From Trissonchulus latispiculum (taxonomy: Eukaryota; Nematoda; Enoplea; Enoplida; Ironidae), in the NCBI GenBank assembly GCA_030248195.1, contig JASAND010013110.1, forward strand, positions 29,807-93,806: a stretch of DNA of 64,000 nucleotides. The letters are read 5' to 3'. Under the pieces are notes generated by a model, which ran no database searches, was not told where the DNA came from, and worked only from the letters and a program-made list of their open reading frames with translations. Each line of letters begins with the position of its first letter. Position 1 is the stretch's first letter. Shown here piece after piece: positions 11,698 through 36,300 of the stretch. The position numbers were made by a program, and so were the translations under genes.

Positions 11698-13053
11698 ATG
11701 GGAATTCTTTCGGAGCCAGATCACGATCACGCTCAGATCAGAGCCACCGCCTTCTGCGCTGTCGTGATCGCAACTGTGGCCGTCGTGGTTTCAGTGATCA
11801 CTCTCCCGCTGCTCTACAACCACGTTCAGAACCTCCAAACCCATATGGCCCATGAGATGGAGTTCTGCAAGCACCGTTCACTGGACATGTCTCATGAAGT
11901 ACAAATGGCTAAAATGAGCAAAGGTTGGCTGACATGTTTTTTTTCTGCTTTAAAAGTGCGTAGGCAAAAGTGAAAGGCCTAAGCTAGGCAGGGTTTAGAA
12001 AAAATGTCAGGAATTTCGCAATCCTTGCTGTTGCATAAAAATTAGATGAATGTTGTTGAAGGAAGTTACATACATATACCTACACTGTAAGCCGTGACCA
12101 ATGGTAATCCAGCTAACCAATACACACTACACAGCATACAATTAAAACTAGGTGTCTTATGAAACAGAAAATTTCGATGTGGCAGCTTTAGGAATCTGCC
12201 TAAAATTTCCAAAATTCGCAATCTAAGGAATCTGGTAGAAATGAGCTGAATTTTGGTTAACGGGTTAAAATTTTTCTAGTCTCACAATTTCACTATTCTT
12301 ACTGTTTTAGGAGTGTCCGGACGAGAGAAGAGAGCAACCTGGCTGTTCGGACAGTACGCCAGCGAGCCCAGCGGGAACGGATATCCGTCGGAACCGCCCG
12401 CACCTCCACCACCTACCAACGGCGCCGGATACGGAGCCGGAATTCTGTCAACAGGTGGTCTTTGCTGCACCTGTCAGCAGGGTCGAGCCGGACCACCCGG
12501 AGAGCCAGGTGAAGATGGAGAGGACGGAACCGAAGGCCCACCTGGCAACGACGGTAATCCTGGAAAGGATGGCTCCGTCCTGCCGGCCACCAAGCAGCCG
12601 GAGATGTGCGTCAACTGCCCAAGTGGACCGCCCGGACCTCCCGGACCACCTGGCCCACCTGGCCCGGCCGGCGCCGGTGGTGAAAACGGCTCGGCTGGCA
12701 TGCCCGGGCGACAGGGAGTTCCAGGACTGGCTGGTGGACCCGGTACCCCAGGTGGCCCCGGTGGACCCGGACCCAAAGGACCCCCTGGACCACGTGGAAA
12801 GGTCATTACAGTACCCGGACCCCCAGGTGAGGCTGGACCCCAGGGCCCACCTGGTGCTGCCGGCCCAGCCGGTGAACCCGGTCCGGACGGACAAAACGGT
12901 GGTTTCGGAAAGATGGGACCCGCCGGATCCAAGGGACCAGCTGGTAAGCCTGGTAAGGACGGAGGACCCGGTACTCCAGGCGAGCCAGGAGCTCGCGGCC
13001 CACCTGGCTCTTGCGACAGCTGTCCTGCGCCTAGGACCTCACCTGGCTACTAG
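11698..13053 (+). CDS. Nematode-type cuticle collagen
   Basis: Two exons, 11698-11923 and 12311-13053, joined in phase (Lys-Gly codon split by the intron), give 322 residues. The N-terminal part carries a hydrophobic signal-anchor (about residues 15-40, [20 protein letters not shown]) of the nematode cuticle collagen N-domain. A GREKR site (residues 79-83) suits subtilisin-like processing. Then comes a Pro/Gly-rich stretch, a CCTC cluster (127-130), a short Gly-X-Y block, a CVNC pair, the long interrupted Gly-X-Y domain, and a CDSC pair before the end. Such collagens trimerise, are secreted by the epidermis and are cross-linked in the cuticle. Gene size and two-exon structure suit the family. 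Codon use is GC-richer than the flanks, as expected of a highly expressed structural gene. The exact subfamily (col/sqt/rol/dpy) cannot be told. Confidence 0.93.
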
Positions 13054-13155
13054 GCATAAACCAATGAAGCATTGACGTAAACTGAAGGCGAACTTAATTT
13101 TGGATTAATGCGAACCTGTACTATTGAAACATGTAAACCTTGTAAACCTCAGCTT

Positions 13156-13165
13156 AATAAATAAA
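13156..13165 (+). promoter_or_regulatory. Collagen poly(A) signal
   Basis: Two overlapping AATAAA copies about 100 bp after the collagen stop codon. They mark the 3' end of the gene, just before the convergent AASDH gene. Confidence 0.75.
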
Positions 13166-13290
13166 CGTTTTCACGAAATAGTGGTTTTATTTGTGGTAGG
13201 CAGTAGGTAGGTAGCTAGAATGGTATGTATATGAAGAATGGTAGGTAATTTCAGAATCAAATTAAACAATATCACTTATATATATATGAG

Positions 13291-13296
13291 TTTATT
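13291..13296 (-). promoter_or_regulatory. AASDH poly(A) signal
   Basis: TTTATT on the + strand is AATAAA on the minus strand, 130 bp beyond the AASDH stop at 13426. The collagen signal lies about 125 bp further on in the opposite sense, so the two mRNAs probably end tail to tail. Confidence 0.6.
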
Positions 13297-13425
13297 TTCC
13301 TGTAATGTTCGGAAAGAATCCCAAATTGTTTTGACTCTTAACTTCAAAAAGGACTGAGCGAAACAGCCTAAAACTTTCAAAAATCTTAAACCTAAATAAC
13401 TGCATCAATTCATTAATACCACAAC

Positions 13426-25474
<12,049 letters not shown>

Positions 25475-28077
25475 GTCAAGTTCAGAGCTAAAACTAACAT
25501 CCAGTTATAAAGCTGACCGTCGTAATAAATTAAAACGTATTCAACTGCCAACAGCATTCAAACTTCAAAAACTGTTTTCTTTTGGATCAAAATCACAATG
25601 AAGATTTGGATCAACATGTAGATGCAGAGTTGAGTTCAGATTGACTTTATCAAGGTTATATATTACTCAACTTTTCAACTTCTTATATACCACCGTCCGC
25701 TTCCTGCTCAAAATCAAAACTAGACAGAAATCTTTGCTTAGGCCAGATCATGGAATGTTTTTGTCGAAACAGCCCTACCATGAAGCTTTCATCGCTGAGC
25801 GCAGCGTCCCTTTTCCACCAGATCCGGGGCCACTGGATTGATATTATTTCAAAAGTTGCTAAGCAAATAAACTCCCTACGGCCATCGATCAGATGACTTT
25901 GGAAATTTGAAAAACTAGGAGCCGTCTTTTGGTATTTATTAATTCAAGCGTCCAGCATCGACTGAAGGTGATACCGCTTCAGCTGAAGAAATGAGCAATC
26001 TAACTGATTAATTTAACGTACAGCACACCCTGTCTCAGAAGCACACTTTGCTGCAAGGTCAACCTGAGGGAGGAAGCAAAAATGGCAGAAAATATAAGTG
26101 ATGTTTTAGGCACTGAAACTGAAACTGAAACTAGGTTTTAGATTGTTCTACAGGTTTCAGTTAGGATTTTGCAATTGAATTCATTGAAGATTACTGCAAT
26201 ATTAGCACTAATTCCCCGTGTAAAATATATGTTCTTAAAATTAACTATATACATTTCTTGCTTCTATTGGTCAAACCTACGATACGATTACGAGCTGCCT
26301 CTAATTGTAATTGTCTCAGATCCCGCCTCTAATTGTAATAAACACATTCCAATCGTGGTTTAACACGCAATTTCAGAACATTAATCTCAGATATTATTCC
26401 CTACAACTCTGTCTCAAATTATATGAAGAGCTTCAAATTGAAACGCTTATCCAACTACTCTACAACAATCAACTCAAAACCAAAATTTAATCCGAAAAGA
26501 CCAGCAGGCAGAATTGGCATCACATTGCCACGGCTCACATTTTAATATTTACAAACAATATAAACAACAAATGCTGTGCTCGATCAGATTTTAAAACTTT
26601 AAAAAAGAATACAATTTAAAATTGTCGTAAGTCAAAAAAACTAAAAAAACGACCTAAAAACCCCTACAATACCACCCATAGAAAACATATATACAAAAAT
26701 TTGACCAACCAAAAAAGTGCTAACACCTTCCACAAACCAACGACCTCAAAATTACAGCCCCAAGACCGAAAACAGAAAATGTAATAACAACAAGAACAAT
26801 AGTGACATTTATTCCAAAATTAAACTTCAAGACGACAATTGCAGTAACAAGAAGACAAGAAGGGTTTTCACAGTTTAAACGAAACAAAAAATGGCCGGAA
26901 AAGCAAAACACAAACCAAAAAAGCACATTACAATAAGCAACAAAAACAAAACAAGGAAACTAAGAACATCTTATCTTCCTCCTCAAAAATCACTTGTTGG
27001 GATGGGCCTGAAACAAGAAAATACAACAAACCTACAATAACCATAAGGGCAGGCAGGATCGACAGCACGTACAACAGTACAGCCACAGCACAGGACCACA
27101 TAAAAATTCAGAAAACATCACAGAAAACAAAGCACAGACTGAAGAAGATTATCCCATGGGCCAAAAAACAGCTTAAAAGAAGGAAAAAAGCATACACAGG
27201 CAACGTAACGTCAGCAAATAACACATGACAGAAATACAACGCAAAAAGAATAAACCCCTTTCGAATAAAATATATATTTTCTAATATTCTATTACAAAAT
27301 TAGTTTTCTGAAACAAAAAACCTAGGCAATCCTGCTCCCCCAAAAACATAAAACCCACTCCACCTAAAGCATATAGAGTCAAATAAAAGCCCTATAAAAT
27401 TACCACATGGAAACAGACACGAAGACTTTAGCACCACAACAACACCCACATGTCAATCAAGATCGACCACTAAAGAAGCTCACATCTCAATAAACAGGTC
27501 AACGAACGAAAATAACTATAGCATTAATTACAAAAGAGCTAATTAATTAATCGAATAAAAGTTTCCGTCTCAGAAACCAGAAAATATTATGTTGAGAAAC
27601 AGGAGCAATCAAAAATTGATACTAATTTTTCCAGTTTGGAGTCTAAAGTGAAAATGAATCGACGCTTTAAGCGGTACCTAAATAAAAACTTTTACAAAAG
27701 CAAAGAATGCATGCAACCAAAGTGGCGCAGCAGTTCTTGCTAGAAACGAGGCAGACTGTAAAAAAAACTGCTTGCACTACACCTAATCACTGTGTAGTGA
27801 TAAAAACACACTGTCAAAAAGGAACTGTTGTTTTTTTACACAAAAACTTATGTACAGAATGAAAATGTTGCAATGGCAAGCCAAACGAATATAGCTAAAC
27901 TAACCAGCCACAGGAAACCTACTGTAGAACTCTAACCTAGGAACTTACGTAACATAAACATTACAATATCAGTCTAGCGTCACTTTACAAAGCAAGCCAG
28001 CAAGCACACAAGTCACAAACGGGGGAACACTATTGTGAGCGTTTCCGTTAGCAAAAATGGTATTCCGGGTCGAAGAG
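25475..28077. other. Intergenic stretch, no gene supported
   Basis: Upstream of the AASDH start codon. From about 26480 onward the + strand is strongly A-rich (many CAAAA/AAAACC phrases), which opens long but empty frames on the minus strand. No exon chain or motif was seen. Confidence 0.5.
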
Positions 28078-28081
28078 TTAA

Positions 28082-28407
28082 CACTGGTTCACACTGCCAA
28101 AGGCAAAGTTTTAAGTTTTACGGTTTTAATTTATAAGACTTTTAGTTTAAAAAATTTAGTTTTAGCAAGGATTGACTCACACTGGATTGTCAGTTTTAGG
28201 TTTTAACGGTGTGGAATTGCTTTAGCTATCAATCAAAACGCTATGTTCTGCACTAAAATACTAAAAACAAGTTTTAAGACTTGAACAATTTTCAAGTCCA
28301 GTTTTAAGTTTTAAAGAACTCTTCAAACTTAAAACTCAGTGTGAACGCCGTCGCTTAAAACTTAAAACCTTCAAACTTAGTTTTAAAGCGTCAGTATGAA
28401 CCGGGCT
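28082..28407. mobile_element. TTAA-flanked inverted-repeat MITE
   Basis: TTAA at 28078-28081 and 28408-28411 flank ends reading CACTGGTTCACACTG and, from the right, AGCCCGGTTCATACTG. The interior is a long imperfect palindrome of TTTTAAGTTTTA-type words. The end word CCGGTTCAYA also begins the element at 48468. TTAA duplication suggests a piggyBac-type mover. Confidence 0.65.
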
Positions 28408-28411
28408 TTAA

Positions 28412-30904
28412 GCAGGTATGTTTAGGGCTAACCGCATACTCTTGGTATCTAGCAGGGTTCCCCTCTAGCAGCACTATATTTCGCGAAAATACCAACAAAC
28501 GCTTTACCATAGCAACATAAGACTCTACAAACTCAAAGCAAATTGAACACTAAAGAACAACAATTTTCGGGAATTTTTTGGATCAATTCTAAGTGAAACA
28601 AACTACAGCCAATTAAAATGGGACAAAATTTCATGAAGATTCAGTTATCATCTATCCAAAAAAAGATACGTATATTACTAGCTTTCAAGAGAAAAACTAT
28701 TCAAGCAAGCTCAAAGTGGATCAAACCCAGCATTTCTCCAATTTCAAAATGTATACATCGCAAAAATAACTATAGTATTAAAACAAAAAATAAAAGGGAT
28801 ATTAACTAAGGGTAAACAAACAGAGCAATCAGCTTACTGAGACCAGACAAAATACCCATCATTTAAGCTAAGATAAGAAAGAAAAATTGACAAAAATACG
28901 CAACACTAGAGCGAAAACCCTTAAAGTTAGCACACAATCTGTAAAGAAATAAAAGCTTCATTAGAAACGCTAAAAGGATTATCGAAACATTTAGACAAGA
29001 TCACAGCAAGAGAAACTCCAGAAAATAGACCTTTTGCTTCTGATTTTTTAAAATTTTATCATCAAGTAACGTATTACGTAAGACTTACAGGTCCAAACAT
29101 AGGACAAAGATTACCATTTTGAACATTACAACCGCACCAGTTCTGCTTTCTGAGGACGCAAAATATAACAGACAAAAATATCAACCGTTACAAAGGGGGG
29201 AGGGAGCAATCTATAAAGCTACTCTATAAGCATAAAACCTTTTCACATGAAGCCCCCCTTTGGACAAATATCCAATTCACAAAAAGCAAACAAACCAGCT
29301 AAGCACTAAACACTCCGACAACTTTCATTGCATATTAAACCATGAGTAAAATGGGTGGGGGGGGTAGTCGTAGTTTTGTGTAAGCGTCGGACGCGTGTCC
29401 TCTTTAAATATGATTAATAAACAATTAGAAGTAGAACTGAAAAATGTATGCCTTCCGCAATTTTTTTCTTTTATCCTTGTCATATTTTTCCAGTTTTCAT
29501 TTTATAACCGATTCCAATTTCTCACCCCTTCACCACGCTTAGGCAGAACCACAACTCACACCACCACACAAGAGACGGAGGGTCCGTGTTGCGAATATCA
29601 ACACAATCAACAAAGAGAATAAGGAGTCAACAACTAGACCAAAAATAAGAAGAAAAATAATCGAAAGCTTAAACGGCTACAATTACTGGAGAGTCAAAAA
29701 TGACGCAAAAAATTGGTAACGAAACCAGGCAGAAAAGCTTCAATTTTCCCTGATAATTGTGGATATACATACCAAAGCTTTTTCATTAATTTTAGTTTTA
29801 TACCGTCAGCGAATTCTTTCAAATTCCGTGTCTCTTAAATCCAAAAAAGCAGCAGTATATATTAAATTTTTATTTGAGCGATTTTAAGATGGGGGACGTG
29901 TCGCAATTTCCTTACATCCACTGCCGATACATACTTTTCATATTGCTTTCTGAAGTAGTTTTTCTCTACACCATGAAAAATGGACTTAAAATCACACCGA
30001 CCCTCAAAGCAGCAGACCTACATACAGCAAAATAAACAAAACCGAAAAACAAACCGAGCCAAAATCATGATCTAATCACAGTTTACCAAAAAAGTGTAGC
30101 AAGCTTGCATACTGAAGATACAAATGTTACTCACTATAGTTGTACAACAGATAACAGGCAAAGGCTTTCGTTTAATACAGAAATTCTTACATACAGTAAA
30201 AAATTTAAAAACACAATTTTAAAAAAATTTAAAAAACAATTTTAATCAAAAAACCAGGAAAACCATTTAAATATACAATTTTTGTTCCATCCTTCCTCAA
30301 TAGTAGGCATTAGGCAACTTCAAAACAAGAAATTTCTTGTAAGCAATTAAGTACAATTAACATAATTAATGACAGAGAGAATGCTGAAACTGATGTAGAG
30401 AGAGATACAGAAAGAAATCATTTTAGCAGAGGATCACAGGTTCCTGTATTGTACGTTGACCCCCAATTAGGCACTCCAACACAATCGAAATAAGCCCTGA
30501 AAATAACAAAAATAATAACTGTCCTCCTGTGTTATACAAATGCAAACTCTCGATTAATATACTACAAGAAAAAGTGTGCTTTCCTTTATAAAATTATTGT
30601 TACATAGATCAAACATATCATGTAAAACAAAGTGTCCAAACACAAGGCAGTATTTCTTTATTAAAAAACTGAAATGATGCCCACTTTTTGGCTTAGCTAT
30701 AACAGTATATATATATGTAGATGGAGAAGGCTAATTTAATTGTATTTTTGGCAATTTTAGACCACTTTACTAGGTCTCCCAACTTTTAAGCTTCCCGCCC
30801 CCATTAATGGGGTAAGCCCATTGTCCCTTAATTTAAATCTAAACAAAGCACAGCTTAGATGATGAACCGCACAGAGAAATAAATATCATATTAATCCAAA
30901 GAAG
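28412..30904. other. Intergenic stretch, no gene supported
   Basis: A-rich and AT-rich DNA. Open frames such as 28618-28809 and 29395-29622 have lysine/asparagine-rich low-complexity translations with no recognisable domain, splice partners or coding bias. Confidence 0.45.
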
Positions 30905-31859
30905 GTATATATGTGGTAGCAAGATAGTAAAATTGGCAAGATAGTTATCTTGCTAAGAGTTTGGCAAGATAGTTATCTTGCTAAAATGTTAGCAAGATAA
31001 CAATCTTGCCACGAAATTTAGCAAGATTATTATCTTGCCAAAATTGTTGGTAAGATAGTAAGTAATCTTTCTAGAATTTAGAAAGATAGTCATCTTACTA
31101 GTTTCAGTATAAAACATGTTTTCAATTTGGAAACAAAGAAAGTCATTAGTATACCCTATTCCTGAGTTTAATGCAAGGGGGGACTTTCACAAGAATTTAA
31201 CACTGGTCATTGTGCTCTTTATTTTTGCTGAAGTTATATTTGTAATAGAAAATGCACAGAATTTGCATTATTGCGAAGGTAACAAATATTATAATACGTA
31301 CGTCAAGATTAAATGAAAATGAATCAAAGAAAGATGAAAATTACAGACTTGAGACTAAGATACTCACACTTTCCTAAAAAGACTGAAAAATTAAGTATGT
31401 GCATATTGAACTAATTTTGTGAGGTTGGTTTTGTCGGTAAAGTAGTTATCATTTTTTGTATTTTTCGTAGTTAAATTTGAAATAATATATTAAAATATAT
31501 TCTCTTATGCATTTTCTAATTTTAGCATTTCCATTACCAATATTATTTCAGCAGTGATACAGCACAATGGTTAGTTTTAATTTTGCGAAAGTTCCCCCCC
31601 CCCTTGCGTTAAACTCATTAAATGACTGCCTTTGTTTCCAAATTGATGACACCTTTCATACTGAAACTGATAAGATGACTATCTTGCTAAATTCTAGTAA
31701 GATTACTATCTTACCAACAATTTTGGCAAGACAGTAATCTTGCTAAATTTCGTGGCAAGATTGTTATCTTGCTAAAATTTTAGCAAGATAACTATCTTGC
31801 CAAACTCTTAGCAAGATAACTATCTTGCCAATTTTACTATCTTGCTACGACATATATAC
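30905..31859. mobile_element. Foldback element, GCAAGATAGTTATCTTGC iterons
   Basis: Arms of about 200 bp (30905-31112 and 31662-31859) are inverted copies. Each arm carries five to six spaced copies of an 18-base near-palindrome, GCAAGATAGTTATCTTGC or a variant. Ends read GTATATATGTGGTAGCAAG and, from the right, GTATATATGTCGTAGCAAG. The middle (31113-31661) has no credible gene; the frame at 31116-31316 has no known domain. Termini resemble those of the element at 49446-50987. Confidence 0.8.
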
Positions 31860-31862
31860 AGC

Positions 31863-32888
31863 TTAAGGTGCTGGTATCGCTTTGTGTAAATTCGACCCTG
31901 CAAGCTTCAATTCTTCATGAAAGTGGATGAAACTTTCCAAATACATTATTTTCGTGCTCTTTAACATTCTGGAACCAGTCCCAGATTTTTAGGTGTAAAG
32001 ATAAGAAAGTTTTAGTTTTTGCCCTTATTCTCTCAGTACATGGTCGCTATACCGGATTGGTTGTTATGGCTGAAAAGAGGACACCAAAATGAACATTCTT
32101 GCTTTTACAACATTTGAGCTACCTCTAGTGGTTAAGGCAGTATAAGCCAAAAACCATTTTTGGGGCCAAAAAATGGCCATTTTTGAAGAAATCAGTTTTT
32201 TCAAAATTACTGCCAAATCTTACAGACAATTTCGGTTTATTTATACCAAGTTTATACTCAATCGATACACCGTCCGATTGCGCATTTTATCAATACCTAT
32301 TCGCTGGAGTTCGTTGCTTTAGGCTCGAGAATTCGCCGAAAAACCATTTTGGCAAAATTGCGATTATTTTGTTTTGAACATTGTTTTCTCAAAAACAACC
32401 CAATGGATTCGCCTGATTTTTGGCTGAATGAAAATTAGCCCTATTGCGGAGGGACAGTTTTCTTGGTTTGAGATAAAACAACTCCAGTTGTGAGAAAACT
32501 GAATAGAAAGCTGCGAAATTTCGTGTCATCGCACGTTTGCCGGATTTTCTGGAGTATTGAGGCTTGTTGAGCCAAATCCAAAAAAATGTCCCTCGGCCCA
32601 CATGTCCTTCAAATCATGGCACAAGAAGAAATTTTGGCCAATTCTACAGTTTTGAGAAATCGATGTTCAAAAATTTTTGGTCTATATTCAGTCTGACAGT
32701 CGTCAGCATTTCGGAAATTTTTGCTATTTTCTTGCCAATTTTGCGAGTTTCGTAAGCTCATGTTAATATACAGATCATAAGCTTTAAAACGATGTATAAA
32801 GCTCTTTCCAACTCCCAAAATTGCGAAAGTTATAGCGTTTCGAAAAATCACCACAAAAGCACTGCACAAAAGGATACCAGTACCTTAA
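31863..32888. mobile_element. TTAA-bounded 1-kb element
   Basis: Begins TTAAGGTGCTGGTATC and ends GATACCAGTACCTTAA, giving inverted ends of about 17 bp with one mismatch and TTAA on both sides. Its right 60 bases recur, inverted, at 62454-62518. It directly abuts the foldback element ending at 31859. No transposase frame. Confidence 0.7.
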
Positions 32889-33321
32889 ATAAAGATTATC
32901 CTAATACTTACGGAGTACATACCTAACACTCCTGAATAGAACACCCTTTAGCTTTTGTTTAGCAGGATAAGAATGATGTCGTCAGAATAAAGCCAAAACT
33001 AGACAAAGGACAGGCGAATGTGAAATGACAGGAGACCGGAGCAGCATTACCAATCAGAAAAAGTGTAAACCAGAAGAAAATACCAGAAAATACCAGTATG
33101 ACAATAATGACGTAATCCCATGTTGCATGTAGATTGAAGAAAAAGGATTTTTCCAAAGTGACGACAAAAGTCAAACAATATGTAATCCGGCGGCTGCTGC
33201 ACAAAAAATCAAATTTTTGGGGAATGAGGGGAGTGGAGAGGAAAATTTGACAAAATGAAGAAGGGAAGAAGGAGGGGCATAGTTCATTAATTGCTAATTA
33301 ACACAAAAAGATTGATCATCA

Positions 33322-36300
33322 TTATTTTGGGATGGCCACATTAATGTAGGAAGGATAGGTATAGATGGGAGCTCCAGTGGCCTGGACCGGGGCTCCGCCG
33401 CTGTGCTCTGTTGCATAGGTCCCGTTCATGGAAGCATGATCGCCTGGCATATGCTGAAAACAAACAAACAAAATGCTAAAAAACAAACAAAAAGAAAGAA
33501 AAATAATACACTTGACAAAAAATCGGAAATACTCTAATTCTGGGTATTAGGAGTATCCGAAAACAATCAGGTACCAATGTTGTCAACGTCTGAACTTCGG
33601 TTAGAATTAGTAACACTGATCAACTTAGCTATCTAGGTACATAAAATTAATCCGGCTGTTAATTGACCAAGAGTGTTAATTGACCAACATTTAAAATGGG
33701 AGGGACCAACGGATTACGTGGCATTCTTTTTTCTTACCCTATCAAACGAATGGGTCGGCTGAAATTAGCTGTTAGCTGTTAGCAGGAGCATAACTGGCTG
33801 GAAATAAAATTAGGACAATAACACAACTCCCAACTGAGCACCCACTTGTGCACGCTCACTCGCTGATATGTTTATGTGCTAAAGCTAGAACCTTTTCAGG
33901 CACGCTATTTCGAGCTTCACCGCGTAAACACAACAGCCAGTGAGCGTACACAGTTGCGCACTAGGTACTCAGTTGTGAGGAGGGTAGATTGGTACCTAAT
34001 ACTACCTATACCGTGTTTTCATACAGTACATACTGGCACGCAGGTGATGTTTTCAGCGGCCTAACAACTAATGACGCTTGTCACACTCTTAGTTATTATG
34101 TACGGTTACGTATAGTTGCTGTCCATTTGAGCTACATACTGTAAGGCAGACTAACTTGCTGATAATATGGATAAAATGTTGGATAGAAATAAGACACATG
34201 AGTTGGATTCGAAGGCGCATGATGAGTGGGCGGAGTGTGCGGGCCCAGGTTCAGACCCTGAAGACCCCCAATCAAACCTCCCATTCCCCCAGGAGCCCCA
34301 CCGGGCCCGGCCCCTCCATTCCCATTGATCCCCCCAAGACCACCTGAGCCAAGGCCACTGCCACTGCCATTGCCATTTTCAGTCCCACTACCGCCGTAGC
34401 CACCGGGAGACATCAACAACTGAAATAAATTGGAAACAGTTGGACCAAAGAACTGAAAATAAGACGCCTAGAGGAAGACAGAGAAACAAACTGGCTTACA
34501 GTACAACAGGCTAGTTACACAAGTTCGTCCAAATCTATTTTCTGGATATTGTAGTCTCAAAAATGGCTAGATTTAGTCTACAATTAGAAATCCTTAGGTA
34601 ACAATCGCAGGTAAAGTCGGAAAAGGTTTGAACACGTGCCTATTTTTGGCAACTTGAGGCACCCAAAAACATCCCGGTGGGCGGAAGGTCGGCTGTTACA
34701 AAATTAATTGTCCTTATAAAAGTTGCAGTTGTTTATTAAGTGATCCTCTAGTTACAATAGTATTCATGTACATTTGGTGAGGTTCCTCCCAGCGGGGCAG
34801 TGGCTGCGTTGTTGGCACCAGGCGGCGTGGCGGTGGGCATTTGAGCACTGTGAATCAGAAAGGGGGCTCCCGACGGAGCCAGGTAGATCGTCCCCGGCGG
34901 AGGCGGATGCGGGGGGACGCCCGCCCCACGAAACCCGTCCACAGGGGACAACAGGGGAGATTGAAATCCTCTGAAACAAGACAAGAAACACAGAAAAATA
35001 GATAAAACAAAATAAAGAATTGATAAGTAATGTTAAAGAAAGTATAAACAGGCAACAGCAACCTGGCTGCCTGTAAACTTCTCAAATAAATTTGTTTTCA
35101 AAACGGTTCCCACATTTATGGTTCAATTCTAAGACTAAATCACAGAGTAACGATCAAGTCTTGTCCTACATTCGCCAAGATAAAGCTGTACTACTAACAG
35201 TGTAGTCCAAAGTTGAAAATGCCAAATGGCTCTTTCCTTAAAACAAAAACTACTAATCTAGATGCCTGTAAAATCTACAACACGCCCATAATAGTTTCAA
35301 CATTAGGTGTTTCGCGTGGACTTGGGCGAACACAAAATCATGAGGCTTACCCAAGTCGGCTGACATCATAAGTCATGGCGTAAGGCTGAAACAAAATAAA
35401 GAAGATATACCGTAAATACAGCACGTATACACACACGTCACAATACTTCGCAATCATGGTGAAATTTTGAACGGTTCAAAATTCAGACTTTAAGTATACC
35501 AACAATAGAGCCGTCAGTCTTTTCAACAGGATTCAAAATCTTGAACTTACTCCGAATTAAAACGCCACAACATTAATACGAACAATTACAAAACCTTTTC
35601 TAGCCACATTGAAACCCTGTCACAATCATCCAAACGTAGGTAAGAGTCTCAGTCTTCAATATCTGTACCTTACAAAATCTGCAAGATCAGATAGATCCAT
35701 TGACGCCTTAATCCTCTTCCATTTTAAGTCCTTCCTCCCTTTTTCCTCTCTCTCCCTCTCTCACCTCATCCTGGGCAGCACAAGAGGACAGATTTAGAAG
35801 GAGCGTAGAATCGTGAGAGGACCCGGCTAACATCTTCTTTGGCTTCTTACCACTGTCGGCAAACTTGACCAACAGCGGCTGGCTGCAGCCTAAAAACAAA
35901 CACCAAAAAGCAATGCAAATAAATATACAGATAAGCATATTAAATAAAAGGTATCAAGAAAACAATATTGGCTTTATGTAGAATGAAGTCAGCAATGCTG
36001 TGCATTAAAATGTCGTGAAAGGAGCTGTGTTTTTTCGTCGAAACCTTTTGCGAACTTTTACGCAGACCTCCAGAATTTTTTGCGGAATTTCGCAAAAAAT
36101 TGCGAAATTCTTATTTTTAGTTTTTTAAAGATAACTAATGAATTTTAGTAATTTGGGTGTATTTAAACACATTTTTAACATTTAAGGCATAGTATTAACC
36201 AAGAAATAACTATTTTCTAAAGCCGAAGCATGTGTATATAAGTATAAATAAATATGTATACACAAAATTAATAGTGAAGAGACACGCGGGGGTCTGGGGG

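Noticed and set aside
12448..12932. Antisense open frames over the collagen (Gly/Pro/Ser-rich)
   Set aside because: They mirror the Gly-X-Y codons of the real collagen on the + strand.
30905..31112. CRISPR-like array of evenly spaced repeats
   Set aside because: Units are near-palindromic, spacers are short and repeated, the arm is inverted at 31662, and the genome is eukaryotic.
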